This document shows, in pieces, positions 24,085 through 31,510 of a stretch of DNA of 39,724 nt. The notes under the pieces were generated by a model. The model had not been told where the DNA came from, ran no database searches, and saw only the letters and a program-made list of their open reading frames with translations. A program made the translations under genes and the position numbers. Origin of the DNA: a virus; the IMG/VR virus record IMGVR_UViG_3300018018_000099, positions 1-39,724 of that record; one strand, written 5' to 3'. Every line of letters starts with the position of its first letter. The first letter of the stretch is position 1.

Positions 24085-25795
24085 TTCTTCCTACCCCCTG
24101 AGCCACAGTCGGCTCGGTTCCAGTAGATGACGGTCTGTCTTGCCCGCCTCCTCCACTAAGAAGTGGTATCAATTCCTTCCCTTGTTGGGTCTCTCCTGGC
24201 TTAACCTTCTTTTCTATCCCACTTAACGTCCCTGTCATTTGCCTTTGTCCCAGGATAGTCACTATCCGTTGTGCCAAGATATAGGCTTCAACTTGATTCT
24301 TTAAGGTTACTTTCTTCCCCTCAAGGAGACTGCTTGCCCTTCGATAAAGGAACAATACCTCGTCAACCTTCTCCGCTTGCTCTGATTCGTATTTAATCTT
24401 CTCTCCATCGGGGTCCTTGACTTTCAGTATCTCCCGCCTGATTGTATCGCTGGAATAGTAACCCTGAGCAGCATTAGCAATAGAGAGGTCGGCAATACCT
24501 TGTTCCTTCGATATATTAAGGAAGCGGTAGGTGATTGTATAAGCACCCTTCAAATCACTTGGGGAGTAGGTATTCTGACTCCCTGGTTGCCCTAGGTTTA
24601 ATGTCTTATTCAGCATTATGCACTGGTCAATTATCATTCGGCTAAGAGCCTGATTGAAAACAGCTTTATTCTGTACATATGGCAACATAATGTCATTTCT
24701 GGCAATAGTGAGTTTCGTAACCGTTATTGCAGCAAGGGGGAAGGTTAAAGACCCATAATCCAGAGCCGTGAAACCTGTCTTTTGCAAATCTGCCTCAATT
24801 ATCGAATAAAGTAGTCTTGTGGCACTCTTAATATCGTTAATAGGCATTGGTCTATAACCGCCACCTTTTTCTACAGGATTGACCTTTTCAGCTCCATAAG
24901 GTGACTCTCCTGGTTTAGTGGCATTCATCCCCTTTTCGTTTTCTAATTGCATCCCACCCCGCAATGCCTCTATGGTCATTGTTGTTAGTATAGTAACAAT
25001 CCTATTTTTCTCATCATAGAGGGTGCGGTTTGGCCACAGTATACTTTCCCCCTGATGCGCCGTAGCATTTTCTGTACTAAGCATTGAACCAAAGGGGGCA
25101 ATAGCCTCTATAAACGGCGGATACTTATAGGGGTTTTCTTGCTCTTTAACTATGTTTTTATCAACAAAGACCACATTCTTTTCAGGGTTCCAGAAGTCAA
25201 CAACCTCGCCAAATGCACCCTCAACCTTGATATTATCTCCGTACTCTTTTTGAATCTTTGCCTTTGACCTCATAAACCAGGGAGCACCCCAGGTCATATC
25301 TTCCCCATCGTTATCAGAGACAAAGCACCGGGCATCTAAGGGGAGAACATCAGGGATAAAGTTCCCTTCTTCATCTATTTTCATACATGACCTAGCGGGG
25401 ATACGCCCGCGGACGCAATCTTGCTCATTAGTAAAGCCGTCTAACCCTAGTTTCCCCTGCTTTACTAATCGTTCATCTATCATGTAATAAATGTCGTCAA
25501 GAAACTCCTCAATTTTGGTAGTTTCCTTATCCGTCTTATCACGCCCTTCAATTACCTTCTGCATATCAAGTCCACCTAAGAGAGCCTTCGCTTTATTGAC
25601 GAATGCTTGAGAGTCAGGTAATGTCACATTGGCTATCCCCTCCATATTCTTACTGTCTTGGGGCGGGAGTTTCTTCATCTTGTAGGGCGTAAGGAAATAG
25701 AGTCCTTCGTCCGTGTCCATACGGGCAAAGATGCTCGCCATTTCCTCTTTTCTAGCTATGAATAGTTTATATTCCTCTCGTGATTCGTCTGCCAT
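24077..25795 (-). CDS. Portal protein
   Basis: 572 residues, a usual size for a portal. It starts with a charged helix (REEYKLFIARKEEMASIFAR). It has a wing/clip-like centre (VNKAKALLGG, VVDFWNPEKNVVFVDKN), helices at about 330-430 typical of the stem and crown (LQKTGFTALDYG), and a long helical, Gly-rich C-terminus. AAGGAGCAAC precedes ATG 25795. It lies after terminase and before scaffold and capsid, the standard order. The assignment combines order, length and overall resemblance. Confidence 0.8.
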   Translation of the reverse strand: MADESREEYKLFIARKEEMASIFARMDTDEGLYFLTPYKMKKLPPQDSKNMEGIANVTLPDSQAFVNKAKALLGGLDMQKVIEGRDKTDKETTKIEEFLDDIYYMIDERLVKQGKLGLDGFTNEQDCVRGRIPARSCMKIDEEGNFIPDVLPLDARCFVSDNDGEDMTWGAPWFMRSKAKIQKEYGDNIKVEGAFGEVVDFWNPEKNVVFVDKNIVKEQENPYKYPPFIEAIAPFGSMLSTENATAHQGESILWPNRTLYDEKNRIVTILTTMTIEALRGGMQLENEKGMNATKPGESPYGAEKVNPVEKGGGYRPMPINDIKSATRLLYSIIEADLQKTGFTALDYGSLTFPLAAITVTKLTIARNDIMLPYVQNKAVFNQALSRMIIDQCIMLNKTLNLGQPGSQNTYSPSDLKGAYTITYRFLNISKEQGIADLSIANAAQGYYSSDTIRREILKVKDPDGEKIKYESEQAEKVDEVLFLYRRASSLLEGKKVTLKNQVEAYILAQRIVTILGQRQMTGTLSGIEKKVKPGETQQGKELIPLLSGGGGQDRPSSTGTEPTVAQGVGRNG

Positions 25796-25804
25796 AGTTG
25801 CTCC

Positions 25805-26089
25805 TTAATGTCTGCTAAAGTAGTGTGTTAAAAATGTAATGATGGCACTGATAATTGCAGCAACGGCACCCCCGATTCCTGCCTTTTGCTTCTTACTCAA
25901 GGAATGGTGATTTGAATCGCAATTTGAATTGCCGATTCTTTCCTTGATAGTTGCCAGGTCTTCACCATGCTTAATAACAACCTTTTTGAGTTCGATGGCT
26001 GTTTCTTTCACTTCCTTGACATCTTCCTGTATGTGTGCAGTTCTTTCATCAATTCTAGCTACTATTGCTGGTAATTTTTCCTGGACCAT
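25805..26089 (-). CDS. XhlA-like coiled-coil membrane protein (94 aa)
   Basis: 94 residues: an amphipathic coiled coil (AHIQEDVKEVKETAIELKKV) over residues 8-55, then one C-terminal membrane helix (IGGAVAAIISAIITFLTHYF). This is the layout of haemolysin XhlA-type proteins that work with holins. The position between terminase and portal is unusual for a lysis gene. With two other small membrane proteins upstream (27763-28324) it may form a split lysis group. AGGAGGATAAC precedes ATG 26089. Confidence 0.7.
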   Translation of the reverse strand: MVQEKLPAIVARIDERTAHIQEDVKEVKETAIELKKVVIKHGEDLATIKERIGNSNCDSNHHSLSKKQKAGIGGAVAAIISAIITFLTHYFSRH

Positions 26090-26099
26090 AGTTATCCTC

Positions 26100-27305
26100 C
26101 TAAAATTGCCACACAGGCATTATTTGCCCTGGAGTTGCCGTTGCAAAGCCAAACCGTTCTGTTAAGCCTAGAGAGCCATATCTCCCAGCGTCGCAAGAGT
26201 GGTCCCGAATCTTCACTGGCTCTTCCAGAACTTTGCCGTCTTTGTCTTTCTTACGGCTGTAGTTTCTAACTTCCTTGATGGTGTCCACACTTGACTTTGA
26301 TATATGCAAGGGTTGTCTTCTTACCAGGTCGAGCCCCATCTTCACATCTTTATTAGCCGGGTAAATAGTCCAGCCAGCCCTTGATATTTCCTCAATCCTG
26401 TCTGGCTCCGCCGAATCAGCATAGATATCGGCTTTATCCTCATGCGTAAGCCGTTCTATCAAGTCGGCATTGGTCAGCCCTGTTTGATATACCCGTTCAT
26501 CCCAATACAGCTTTTTATTTGATAGGATGACCTTAATTAGTGCTGTGGGGTTTACGAAGCCGAAATCTAAACCATAACCCCATGCCTGCCAATCACATTT
26601 AGGCGGTAACTCATCAACTATCTGAAAATCTGGCCAAATCAAGTTCTCCAGGTGCCCTAACAAACCTAATCCGTAGACATTCCACCAGTTTGCGTCTTTG
26701 CCTTTGTTGGACTCGATATTCTGGACAACTTCCTTTGGTAAGACTTTCAGAGCATCTAAGTAAGTGCTGTGGATATAGGCACTATCGGCTTCCTGTATCC
26801 AGCCCGGGATTTTCTTGCCCTGAGCCTCGTACATATGTACCCAAAACTCTGTCACCGGGTTCCAGTCCACGATAGTGAACTTAGATGTCCGTATGTCTAA
26901 AGCCCTTGCTGTCTCCCAGGGCACATTGTTGCCCTCATTGATGAACAGAATATCTCTTCTGGGACCGCGCACCTTGTCCGATTCGTCAGCCCCGAAGAAC
27001 TCTATCTTTGCCAGCCCGAAATCATATCTGAATAAAGTCTTGGACCACCGGGGGTTATTGTCCTCTGATTCACCGAGGACTCTGAAGAAGTCTCGGATAC
27101 AACCTCTCCGCAAATGAGGCAATGACTCTGAGGTAATCGTTGTAAGCAGAGGCGCCTTAGCCCCCTGAGATATTAGTATTAACGCTTGAAGGATTGACCA
27201 TGTTTTGCTTGACCAAGTACCCCCCTCATGCAGACAGCGCCTATATCCCCCTAACCATGCTTTAAGGGTATCCTCAAATACCCTTGTCGTCTCTAGTTGC
27301 ATCAC
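26100..27305 (-). CDS. terL: Terminase large subunit
   Basis: 401 residues. The ATPase half has a degenerate Walker A (EGGTWSSKT, 27-35), Walker B DILFINEGN (118-126) and a coupling-type FTIVDWNP. The nuclease half shows GYGLDFGFVNPTAL (Asp247), ADIYADSAEP (Asp297) and RDHSCDAGRYG (Asp368/372), the three-acid RNase H-like site. It packages DNA through the portal. It overlaps the small subunit gene by 32 bp. The start is GTG 27305 or ATG 27302. Confidence 0.92.
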   Translation of the reverse strand: MMQLETTRVFEDTLKAWLGGYRRCLHEGGTWSSKTWSILQALILISQGAKAPLLTTITSESLPHLRRGCIRDFFRVLGESEDNNPRWSKTLFRYDFGLAKIEFFGADESDKVRGPRRDILFINEGNNVPWETARALDIRTSKFTIVDWNPVTEFWVHMYEAQGKKIPGWIQEADSAYIHSTYLDALKVLPKEVVQNIESNKGKDANWWNVYGLGLLGHLENLIWPDFQIVDELPPKCDWQAWGYGLDFGFVNPTALIKVILSNKKLYWDERVYQTGLTNADLIERLTHEDKADIYADSAEPDRIEEISRAGWTIYPANKDVKMGLDLVRRQPLHISKSSVDTIKEVRNYSRKKDKDGKVLEEPVKIRDHSCDAGRYGSLGLTERFGFATATPGQIMPVWQF

Positions 27306-27681
27306 TTCGTTTCCCTGATAAGACTTCGCCCACCATGTCTTTAACTTGCTCGTTGCTCACTACTACCGTGAAGATTAAATCCTTCCCTCCCTCTCCCCCT
27401 ATTGGCTGAGTAACCTTCCCCTCTAGTCTATCAAGTAGCATTTCAAAGTATCTGGTATCGGTTTTCGCTTTCTCATACCAGACTTCAGCTAGCAATTGTT
27501 CTTTAGTCTTGCCTTTCCCAGCAGGTGTCTTCATAAGACGGCGCAGACATTCGGTAACTGATTTTTCTTTCAGTGGTCGGCCATGAGGATTATGTGTCTC
27601 ACCCTTTTTACAGGGTATTAAATTTGCCAGCGACTTAGCACTTATATGTCGCCCATTTTTAGCCAGTTTAATCTCTTCCAT
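27274..27681 (-). CDS. Terminase small subunit-like protein
   Basis: 135 residues. NPHGRPLKEKSVTECLRRLM resembles the GRP-type N-terminal motif of DUF5681-type proteins often encoded before terL, followed by helices and an acidic linker. It would recognise the packaging site. AGAGGAACAAG precedes ATG 27681, inside the preceding small gene. Assignment is mainly from position and motif. Confidence 0.75.
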   Translation of the reverse strand: MEEIKLAKNGRHISAKSLANLIPCKKGETHNPHGRPLKEKSVTECLRRLMKTPAGKGKTKEQLLAEVWYEKAKTDTRYFEMLLDRLEGKVTQPIGGEGGKDLIFTVVVSNEQVKDMVGEVLSGKRSDATRDDKGI

Positions 27682-27763
27682 CTTGTTCCTCTAAAGTCGT
27701 TGTTTCCTCTGGGATTGTTATGTTACTCTCAGCCCAGCTAAAAGCATCATTCTCAAATTCCAT
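27668..27763 (-). CDS. Small acidic peptide (31 aa)
   Basis: A 31-residue frame starting MEFENDAFSWAESNITIPEE. Its ATG shares one base with the stop of the membrane peptide before it, and its end overlaps the terminase small-subunit start by 14 bp. It is strongly acidic with no membrane segment. Coupling at both ends supports it, but it could be translated only to carry ribosomes into terminase. Confidence 0.45.
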   Translation of the reverse strand: MEFENDAFSWAESNITIPEETTTLEEQDGRD

Positions 27764-27840
27764 TATCTACCCCATAGTAAGGCGACAACTAATGCTGCAC
27801 TCAAGATTCCGATTATGACGAGTAAAACCTTATTGTTCAT
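27763..27840 (-). CDS. Single membrane-helix peptide (25 aa)
   Basis: 25 residues, nearly all one hydrophobic helix (VLLVIIGILSAALVVALLWG), with AAAGGAAAAC before ATG 27840. Its place just after a holin-like gene suggests a lysis helper or pinholin-like peptide. Very short, so confidence is moderate, but the ribosome-binding site and coupling are good. Confidence 0.5.
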   Translation of the reverse strand: MNNKVLLVIIGILSAALVVALLWGR

Positions 27841-27855
27841 GTTTTCCTTTATGGT

Positions 27856-27893
27856 CCTAGAGCGGGTGAACCATTTAGCCCACCCGCTCTAGG
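27856..27893. repeat. Perfect 13-bp inverted repeat before terminase
   Basis: CCTAGAGCGGGTG and its exact complement flank a 12-nt loop. No T tract follows on either strand. It may be an RNA processing hairpin, or a terminase-recognised site given that packaging sites often lie near terminase genes. Confidence 0.8.
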
Positions 27894-27916
27894 TCTTTCC
27901 CCTTCTGCCGAAAATA

Positions 27917-28324
27917 TTATGGCTTTGAAGGACCGGTAGTTGTGGGGCTAATGGCAGCCTTGACACCGCTAACGATGGTACCAACGGTGCGGTTGCTAAC
28001 AACATCAACACCTGCGCCATATAAGACCGCCCCGATAATAATTGCCCAGTTAATCTTGTCTATTACCGGGTAGGCTAGGGCAGCAACTCCAGCAGCTAAA
28101 AATGCCATGAGTACACTTATGAGAAACTTGCGGGCGACAAAAACCTCACCTGATTTCGCCCACCCCAGAAGAGCTGCCAGAAGACCACCACCCCACGCTG
28201 CTAGTGCCAACCATAAATACCCTAAGTCTGTTACTTGTCCGCCTGTATCTGCCGCTACGGCAATAGGCACCATCACCATGACCAGTAAGGTTAGCAGAAG
28301 AGCAATACTAATTATTTTTTTCAT
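27917..28324 (-). CDS. Holin-like membrane protein, first late gene (135 aa)
   Basis: 135 residues: a signal-like start (MKKIISIALLLTLLVMVMV, VAADTGG), then three further hydrophobic helices (YLWLALAAWGGGLLAALLGW, FLISVLMAFLAAGVAALAYP, INWAIIIGAVLYGAGVDVV) and a short tail. It looks like a multi-pass holin or a phage-encoded membrane protein. GGAGGTGAAC directly before ATG 28324 decides the start; an ATG four codons earlier is part of that site. It is the first gene behind the triple terminator, so it depends on readthrough. Confidence 0.8.
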   Translation of the reverse strand: MKKIISIALLLTLLVMVMVPIAVAADTGGQVTDLGYLWLALAAWGGGLLAALLGWAKSGEVFVARKFLISVLMAFLAAGVAALAYPVIDKINWAIIIGAVLYGAGVDVVSNRTVGTIVSGVKAAISPTTTGPSKP

Positions 28325-28351
28325 GTTCACCTCCATTTTTCTTTTTCATTT

Positions 28352-28376
28352 AAAAGAGCGTTCGACTACTCGCTCT
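28352..28376 (-). terminator. Third hairpin of the late leader
   Basis: On the minus strand AGAGCG-(10 nt)-CGCTCT is followed by TTTAAAT. The T tract is weaker than in the other two. Confidence 0.6.
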
Positions 28377-28390
28377 GATAAATGCCTGGA

Positions 28391-28417
28391 AATAGAAAAG
28401 CCACCCTTTCGGATGGC
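28391..28417 (-). terminator. Second terminator of the late leader
   Basis: On the minus strand GCCATCC-GAAA-GGGTGGC, a 7-bp stem with a GNRA tetraloop, is followed by TTTTCTATTT. Confidence 0.85.
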
Positions 28418-28420
28418 AAC

Positions 28421-28443
28421 AAAAAACCCGCCGAAGCAGGCTT
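28421..28443 (-). terminator. First terminator of the late leader
   Basis: On the minus strand AAGCCTGC-TTCG-GCGGGTTT, a stem capped by the very stable C(UUCG)G loop, runs into TTTTTT. G-U pairs that only form in the leftward RNA show its direction. Confidence 0.9.
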
Positions 28444-28464
28444 GGGACGTATTTCGCCCCGTAC
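28421..28464 (-). ncRNA. Predicted short terminated leader RNA of the late operon
   Basis: If the promoter at 28471-28499 fires and the first terminator works, an RNA of about 44 nt results. It contains no ribosome-binding site. It would correspond to the lambda 6S RNA. This is a prediction from the promoter and terminator only. Confidence 0.4.
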
Positions 28465-28470
28465 ATTTTC

Positions 28471-28499
28471 ACACTATCACATACTAAAGTCTTTGTCAA
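28471..28499 (-). promoter_or_regulatory. Late promoter candidate (pR'-like)
   Basis: On the minus strand TTGACA (28499-28494), 17 nt, then TAGTGT (28476-28471). The -35 box overlaps the stop codon of the 149-aa regulator candidate. Three terminators and then all late genes follow. Confidence 0.7.
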
Positions 28500-28945
28500 G
28501 TGACCATCTTGACTACTTTTTGGTAGTCATTTCTGCGGTATATCCTTTGTTTGAGCCAGGCATTAAAAGGCATGTCTTTCTGCCTCCAGCCCTTGACATA
28601 CATCAGAGCATCCCGAGCCTCGGCGTCTAATGTCTCTAGCCCTCTTCCTGCCTCGATTTGGGCGACTAATAGTTTCCCGTGTATGCCTGTTCTCCTTAAT
28701 CTGAACTCTACTTCGGCAAGTATCAGAATCGGTTTAGTAAAGGATGCTTCGGTCTTGATGTTTCTTTGTCCAACGTTGTCGCTTGAGTTATCGGGGTCTT
28801 GCGGCCAGCGACCAGCTCGTAATGTTGTTGCGCAGCTAATTATCCACACGACTTGATAAGGGCAGAATCTAATCTCGGCATAATTGAACCATTCAGGAGG
28901 GATGCATAGTCTATAATCCTTACAACGCTGGCAGTCGCCGTTCAC
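28496..28945 (-). CDS. Cys-rich putative late regulator in the Q position (149 aa)
   Basis: I do not recognise the family. 149 residues with an N-terminal Cys cluster (C5, C8, C14, C28; spacing C-2-C-5-C-13-C) that looks zinc-binding. A hydrophobic segment with CPYQVVWIISCATTLRAGRW follows. The helical C-terminal half has AEVEFRLRRTGIHGKLLVAQ and a basic end (GWRQKDMPFNAWLKQRIYRR). GTG 28945 overlaps the previous stop (GTGA) with AGGGAAGG in front. The stop runs into the late promoter, and three terminators separate that promoter from the late genes. This gene order matches lambda-type Q antiterminators, several of which also bind zinc. A sigma-like or activator role is possible instead. Confidence 0.7.
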   Translation of the reverse strand: MNGDCQRCKDYRLCIPPEWFNYAEIRFCPYQVVWIISCATTLRAGRWPQDPDNSSDNVGQRNIKTEASFTKPILILAEVEFRLRRTGIHGKLLVAQIEAGRGLETLDAEARDALMYVKGWRQKDMPFNAWLKQRIYRRNDYQKVVKMVT

Positions 28946-29154
28946 CCTTCCCTCCCTTGAACATCAACCGAGTAATTAGGAGACTGTTGCATGATCCTTT
29001 CTAACTCTTCAGGTGCTTCAAGTTTGGCTTCAACGTGAATCTTTCTTTTGTCCTCATCCTTCGGAGGCACGAAGTCTAATCCTGTCAGGTTCTTATAAAC
29101 CTTTGCTAGGTTCACCTTATTTATTGGTGAAAGCATGTCCCAAAGTTTTGCCAT
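28942..29154 (-). CDS. Small hypothetical protein upstream of the putative late regulator (70 aa)
   Basis: 70 residues (MAKLWDMLSPINKVNLAKVY, then a Lys/Glu-rich linker). ATG 29154 is chosen because AAGAGGTTAAC precedes it; upstream TTG codons lie in a terminator tract. It overlaps the next gene by GTGA, so both are one unit. It is the first gene after the 29.2-kb terminator. It may act with the 149-aa protein. No family recognised. Confidence 0.65.
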   Translation of the reverse strand: MAKLWDMLSPINKVNLAKVYKNLTGLDFVPPKDEDKRKIHVEAKLEAPEELERIMQQSPNYSVDVQGREG

Positions 29155-29191
29155 GTTAACCTCTTGTTTATTAACTTTCCCCTTATTAAAC

Positions 29192-29240
29192 AAAAAAAGG
29201 CGAATCTTGAGATCACAATTTGTGACCTCAAAACTCGCCT
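29192..29240 (-). terminator. Strong terminator at the early/late boundary
   Basis: A long imperfect stem on the minus strand, with AGGCGA/TCGCCT outer arms and a near-perfect TTGAGGTCACAA/TTGTGATCTCAA inner dyad, runs straight into TTTTTTT. It follows the last early gene and precedes the regulator pair. The inner dyad could also bind a protein. Confidence 0.9.
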
Positions 29241-29270
29241 CCAGTTCCTATGCTGGTCAGCTAATTTAGC

Positions 29271-29690
29271 TTAACTGTTTACCCATTCCTCTCCGTTCCA
29301 GATTTTGTTGTATTTCTCCTTCATCGCAAAAGCCAGCCAGAGTTGCTCCATTGACTTTAATGACTGGTCAAGCACATAATCAATTTCATCATGCACCCAC
29401 TTAGCAAATCGAGCAATAAAGGGACGTGCATATTCATCACTTCTTTGCACCATCATTTGCAACTGGTCTTGGCGAGGTAGCCAGATTAATTTCTCCCGTG
29501 GATACCTAGTATCCTTAGCGTGGGAACCAAACTCACTGTCCTCATATTCTAAAAACACTCCTTCTTGATAGCCGCCAGGTTGCGGAGATTGTAATTTTTC
29601 ATAAAACATATCACCATCAATCCATTCATGCCCACACTCTATCTCCTCCGCCTTTTCGCACATCTTGATATAAGTTTCTGAAGTATCCAT
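29271..29690 (-). CDS. Hypothetical protein, last early gene (139 aa)
   Basis: 139 residues, soluble, Glu/Trp-rich (MCEKAEEIECGHEWIDGDMF, HDEIDYVLDQSLKSMEQLWL). AGGAGGGTAG precedes ATG 29690. It directly abuts the previous stop. No family recognised; no membrane segment or catalytic motif seen. Confidence 0.65.
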   Translation of the reverse strand: MDTSETYIKMCEKAEEIECGHEWIDGDMFYEKLQSPQPGGYQEGVFLEYEDSEFGSHAKDTRYPREKLIWLPRQDQLQMMVQRSDEYARPFIARFAKWVHDEIDYVLDQSLKSMEQLWLAFAMKEKYNKIWNGEEWVNS

Positions 29691-29885
29691 CTACCCTCCT
29701 ATTTTATCAAATCTCACTAACTCTGTGCCAATCCCATCTTCGGTAGTTACCACAAGTTTCATGGGTTGCCCGTCCACAAACTCAAGTTCCTTAATCCGAC
29801 TATGGGGATGTTTCACACCCCAGTCTAAGAGAGCCTTCTGGGCCCTGGTTAATCTACACTCTATCAGCTTTGCGCCGTCAATCAT
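29691..29885 (-). CDS. Small hypothetical protein (64 aa)
   Basis: 64 residues with one helix (ECRLTRAQKALLDWGVKHPH) and a beta-hairpin-like end (MKLVVTTEDGIGTELVRFDK). AAAGAGCA precedes ATG 29885. Operon context only; function unknown. Confidence 0.6.
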   Translation of the reverse strand: MIDGAKLIECRLTRAQKALLDWGVKHPHSRIKELEFVDGQPMKLVVTTEDGIGTELVRFDKIGG

Positions 29886-29894
29886 TGCTCTTTG

Positions 29895-30245
29895 CTATTT
29901 CTCGGCTTTTACCTCATCCCATAAGTTTTTCAGCCCAACAAGCTTGTGGGATTCTTTAGCTTTTTGTAGTTGTTCCATTAGCCGACCAAAATCTACAGGT
30001 ACACCACTAATAGCAGAAGATAATCCTCTTAGAAACTTCAACTCGGTTTCTATTCGTCCCCGCTCTTCTTCAGTGGCCTCAATCATTACTGCCCCGACTG
30101 CCATCCTAAATTGCCCTTCCTCATCAGTAACAAGCCAATGGTTCAATGCAGCCCGCATAGCAACTTTAAGTCTCTCTTCTAAGGGTTGTTTGGAGTCAAC
30201 TCCAACTCGTAGTTCCGTTATCCCTATCATTATGCTATTTTCCAT
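29895..30245 (-). CDS. Hypothetical early protein (116 aa)
   Basis: 116 residues, mainly helical, with VDSKQPLEERLKVAMRAALN and ending HKLVGLKNLWDEVKAEK. GGAGGGATAA precedes ATG 30245. The last 17 residues closely match a stranded reading frame at 35150-35218 (KLVGLNKAWDDVKKAKG), which suggests an old duplication. Function unknown. Confidence 0.65.
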   Translation of the reverse strand: MENSIMIGITELRVGVDSKQPLEERLKVAMRAALNHWLVTDEEGQFRMAVGAVMIEATEEERGRIETELKFLRGLSSAISGVPVDFGRLMEQLQKAKESHKLVGLKNLWDEVKAEK

Positions 30246-30259
30246 TTATCCCTCCTTTT

Positions 30260-30538
30260 CTAGTTCCTTAATAATCTGCGTAGCCACTTTAGAAAATTCC
30301 ATCGTATTCCCTTTAACTGTCTATCACTCCAGCCATTGCCCAACATATCAACCTCATATAAAGGAGTACCATCACAGTCCTGATACACTCTAAGCACCTC
30401 TGTCTTTATAGTGAAAATTACACTATCCCCTACCTTGAATCGAGGCGGCGATTTAACTATATTCTCTCTACTGTATTTGCTCCAGTCATATATATTAGTT
30501 CCAGGGATTCGGTACTCCTCAGATTCAAATTTCTTCAT
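30260..30538 (-). CDS. Hypothetical early protein with an SH3-like core (92 aa)
   Basis: 92 residues. RFKVGDSVIFTIKTEVLRVY and DCDGTPLYEVDM form a small five-strand barrel-like pattern seen in phage proteins that bind nucleic acid or other proteins. AAGGAGAACC precedes ATG 30538. The fold call is by eye. Confidence 0.6.
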   Translation of the reverse strand: MKKFESEEYRIPGTNIYDWSKYSRENIVKSPPRFKVGDSVIFTIKTEVLRVYQDCDGTPLYEVDMLGNGWSDRQLKGIRWNFLKWLRRLLRN

Positions 30539-30547
30539 GGTTCTCCT

Positions 30548-30985
30548 TCAATAGTTGCTTTCTAGTTCCTTAATCTTCTGGGTGAATTCCTCTTTGAGAT
30601 TTAGAAGCTCATCCACAGTAAAGTGCTTGATTTCGGTAGCCATATCTTCCAGTTCATTCACGGCCTCTTCCCCATAAAGTGCTATAAGCGCCCGCCGGTA
30701 CTGGAGGATATTGCCGTCAAGAAATATGTTGCACCGAGGGCACTGTGCGTTCACGTTCACGAGGTTAAAAAGTGTAGCACTGTGCCTTCTATCAACGAGA
30801 TGTCCTGCTTGGGCAGTTTTATAATCAATCAGGCGCATACACGAAATGCACTTGCAATGTGTAAGCGTTCCTGTAGTTCGCAGACAATCTCGAAGGCGAA
30901 CATACTTGCTTAAGAGAAGCAAACATTCCTTTTTGAGCTTCCCGATGCTTTTGGTTTTCCTTTCTTTAGTCTTGAACATCATCAC
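30548..30985 (-). CDS. NinG/Rap-like recombination nuclease
   Basis: About 145 residues. CKCISCMRLIDYKTAQAGHL, NLVNVNAQCPRCNIFLDGN and the paired Cys spacing match the lambda NinG (Rap) family, which cuts Holliday junctions and other branched DNA during phage recombination. The His in AGHL and the second Cys pair form an HNH-like zinc site. The start is one of GTG/ATG/ATG at 30985-30979 behind AATTAGG. A helical C-terminus follows. Confidence 0.85.
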   Translation of the reverse strand: MMMFKTKERKTKSIGKLKKECLLLLSKYVRLRDCLRTTGTLTHCKCISCMRLIDYKTAQAGHLVDRRHSATLFNLVNVNAQCPRCNIFLDGNILQYRRALIALYGEEAVNELEDMATEIKHFTVDELLNLKEEFTQKIKELESNY

Positions 30986-30989
30986 CTAA

Positions 30990-31199
30990 TTAACCTTCCT
31001 TCAAATACTCCAAAATCTGCTCAGCTTCAGTAGATAAAGCTAGTATGTCTGTATAGAAAGTGAAAACAAGTTTCTGCCAACGGTCATCGAGATTATCAAT
31101 GATAAAATTCTCTCGTAGCATTATCTGTGACTCTTCCTCAATCTTATTCTTCACCACTTCAAGAAACTTCACTACTGTTACACTCTGTTCTTTATTCAT
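30990..31199 (-). CDS. Small hypothetical helical protein (69 aa)
   Basis: 69 residues, all helical (SVTVVKFLEVVKNKIEEESQ). It overlaps the previous gene by ATGA. No family recognised; judged real by coupling and spacing. Confidence 0.6.
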   Translation of the reverse strand: MNKEQSVTVVKFLEVVKNKIEEESQIMLRENFIIDNLDDRWQKLVFTFYTDILALSTEAEQILEYLKEG

Positions 31200-31510
31200 T
31201 TCTCCTCCAATGCCTTGAGAATCTTCTGAAGCTGGGCTTGAATAGAGTTTTTGACTAAATCGGCGATATCTAATTCCTTTGGCGGGTTAGTTTCTAAGGC
31301 TTCCTTGTGCCAGTCAACAATAAGCTGAATTATCTCCTCATCCGTCAACAGTTCCTTCTTAATCTCCTCTTTTAGTAAGGAATACAAATACTTTCGCCTG
31401 TGGTCAACAAATGGCCTACCACTACTTTTCTGGCTTGCCCACCATTCATCTGAGCACTCACGCCCAAAACTCAGAATTGACCATATAAGTTCATCTATCT
31501 TCTCTCTCAT
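31196..31510 (-). CDS. Hypothetical early protein (104 aa)
   Basis: 104 residues, helical, with CSDEWWASQKSSGRPFVDHR and KELLTDEEIIQLIVDWHKEA. GGAGGACGGAA precedes ATG 31510. It overlaps its neighbours on both sides by ATGA. Function unknown. Confidence 0.65.
   Translation of the reverse strand: MREKIDELIWSILSFGRECSDEWWASQKSSGRPFVDHRRKYLYSLLKEEIKKELLTDEEIIQLIVDWHKEALETNPPKELDIADLVKNSIQAQLQKILKALEEK

Noticed and set aside
29725-30393. 222-codon rightward frame
   Set aside because: Antisense to three coupled leftward genes with good ribosome-binding sites; composition is unlike a real protein and no promoter is seen.
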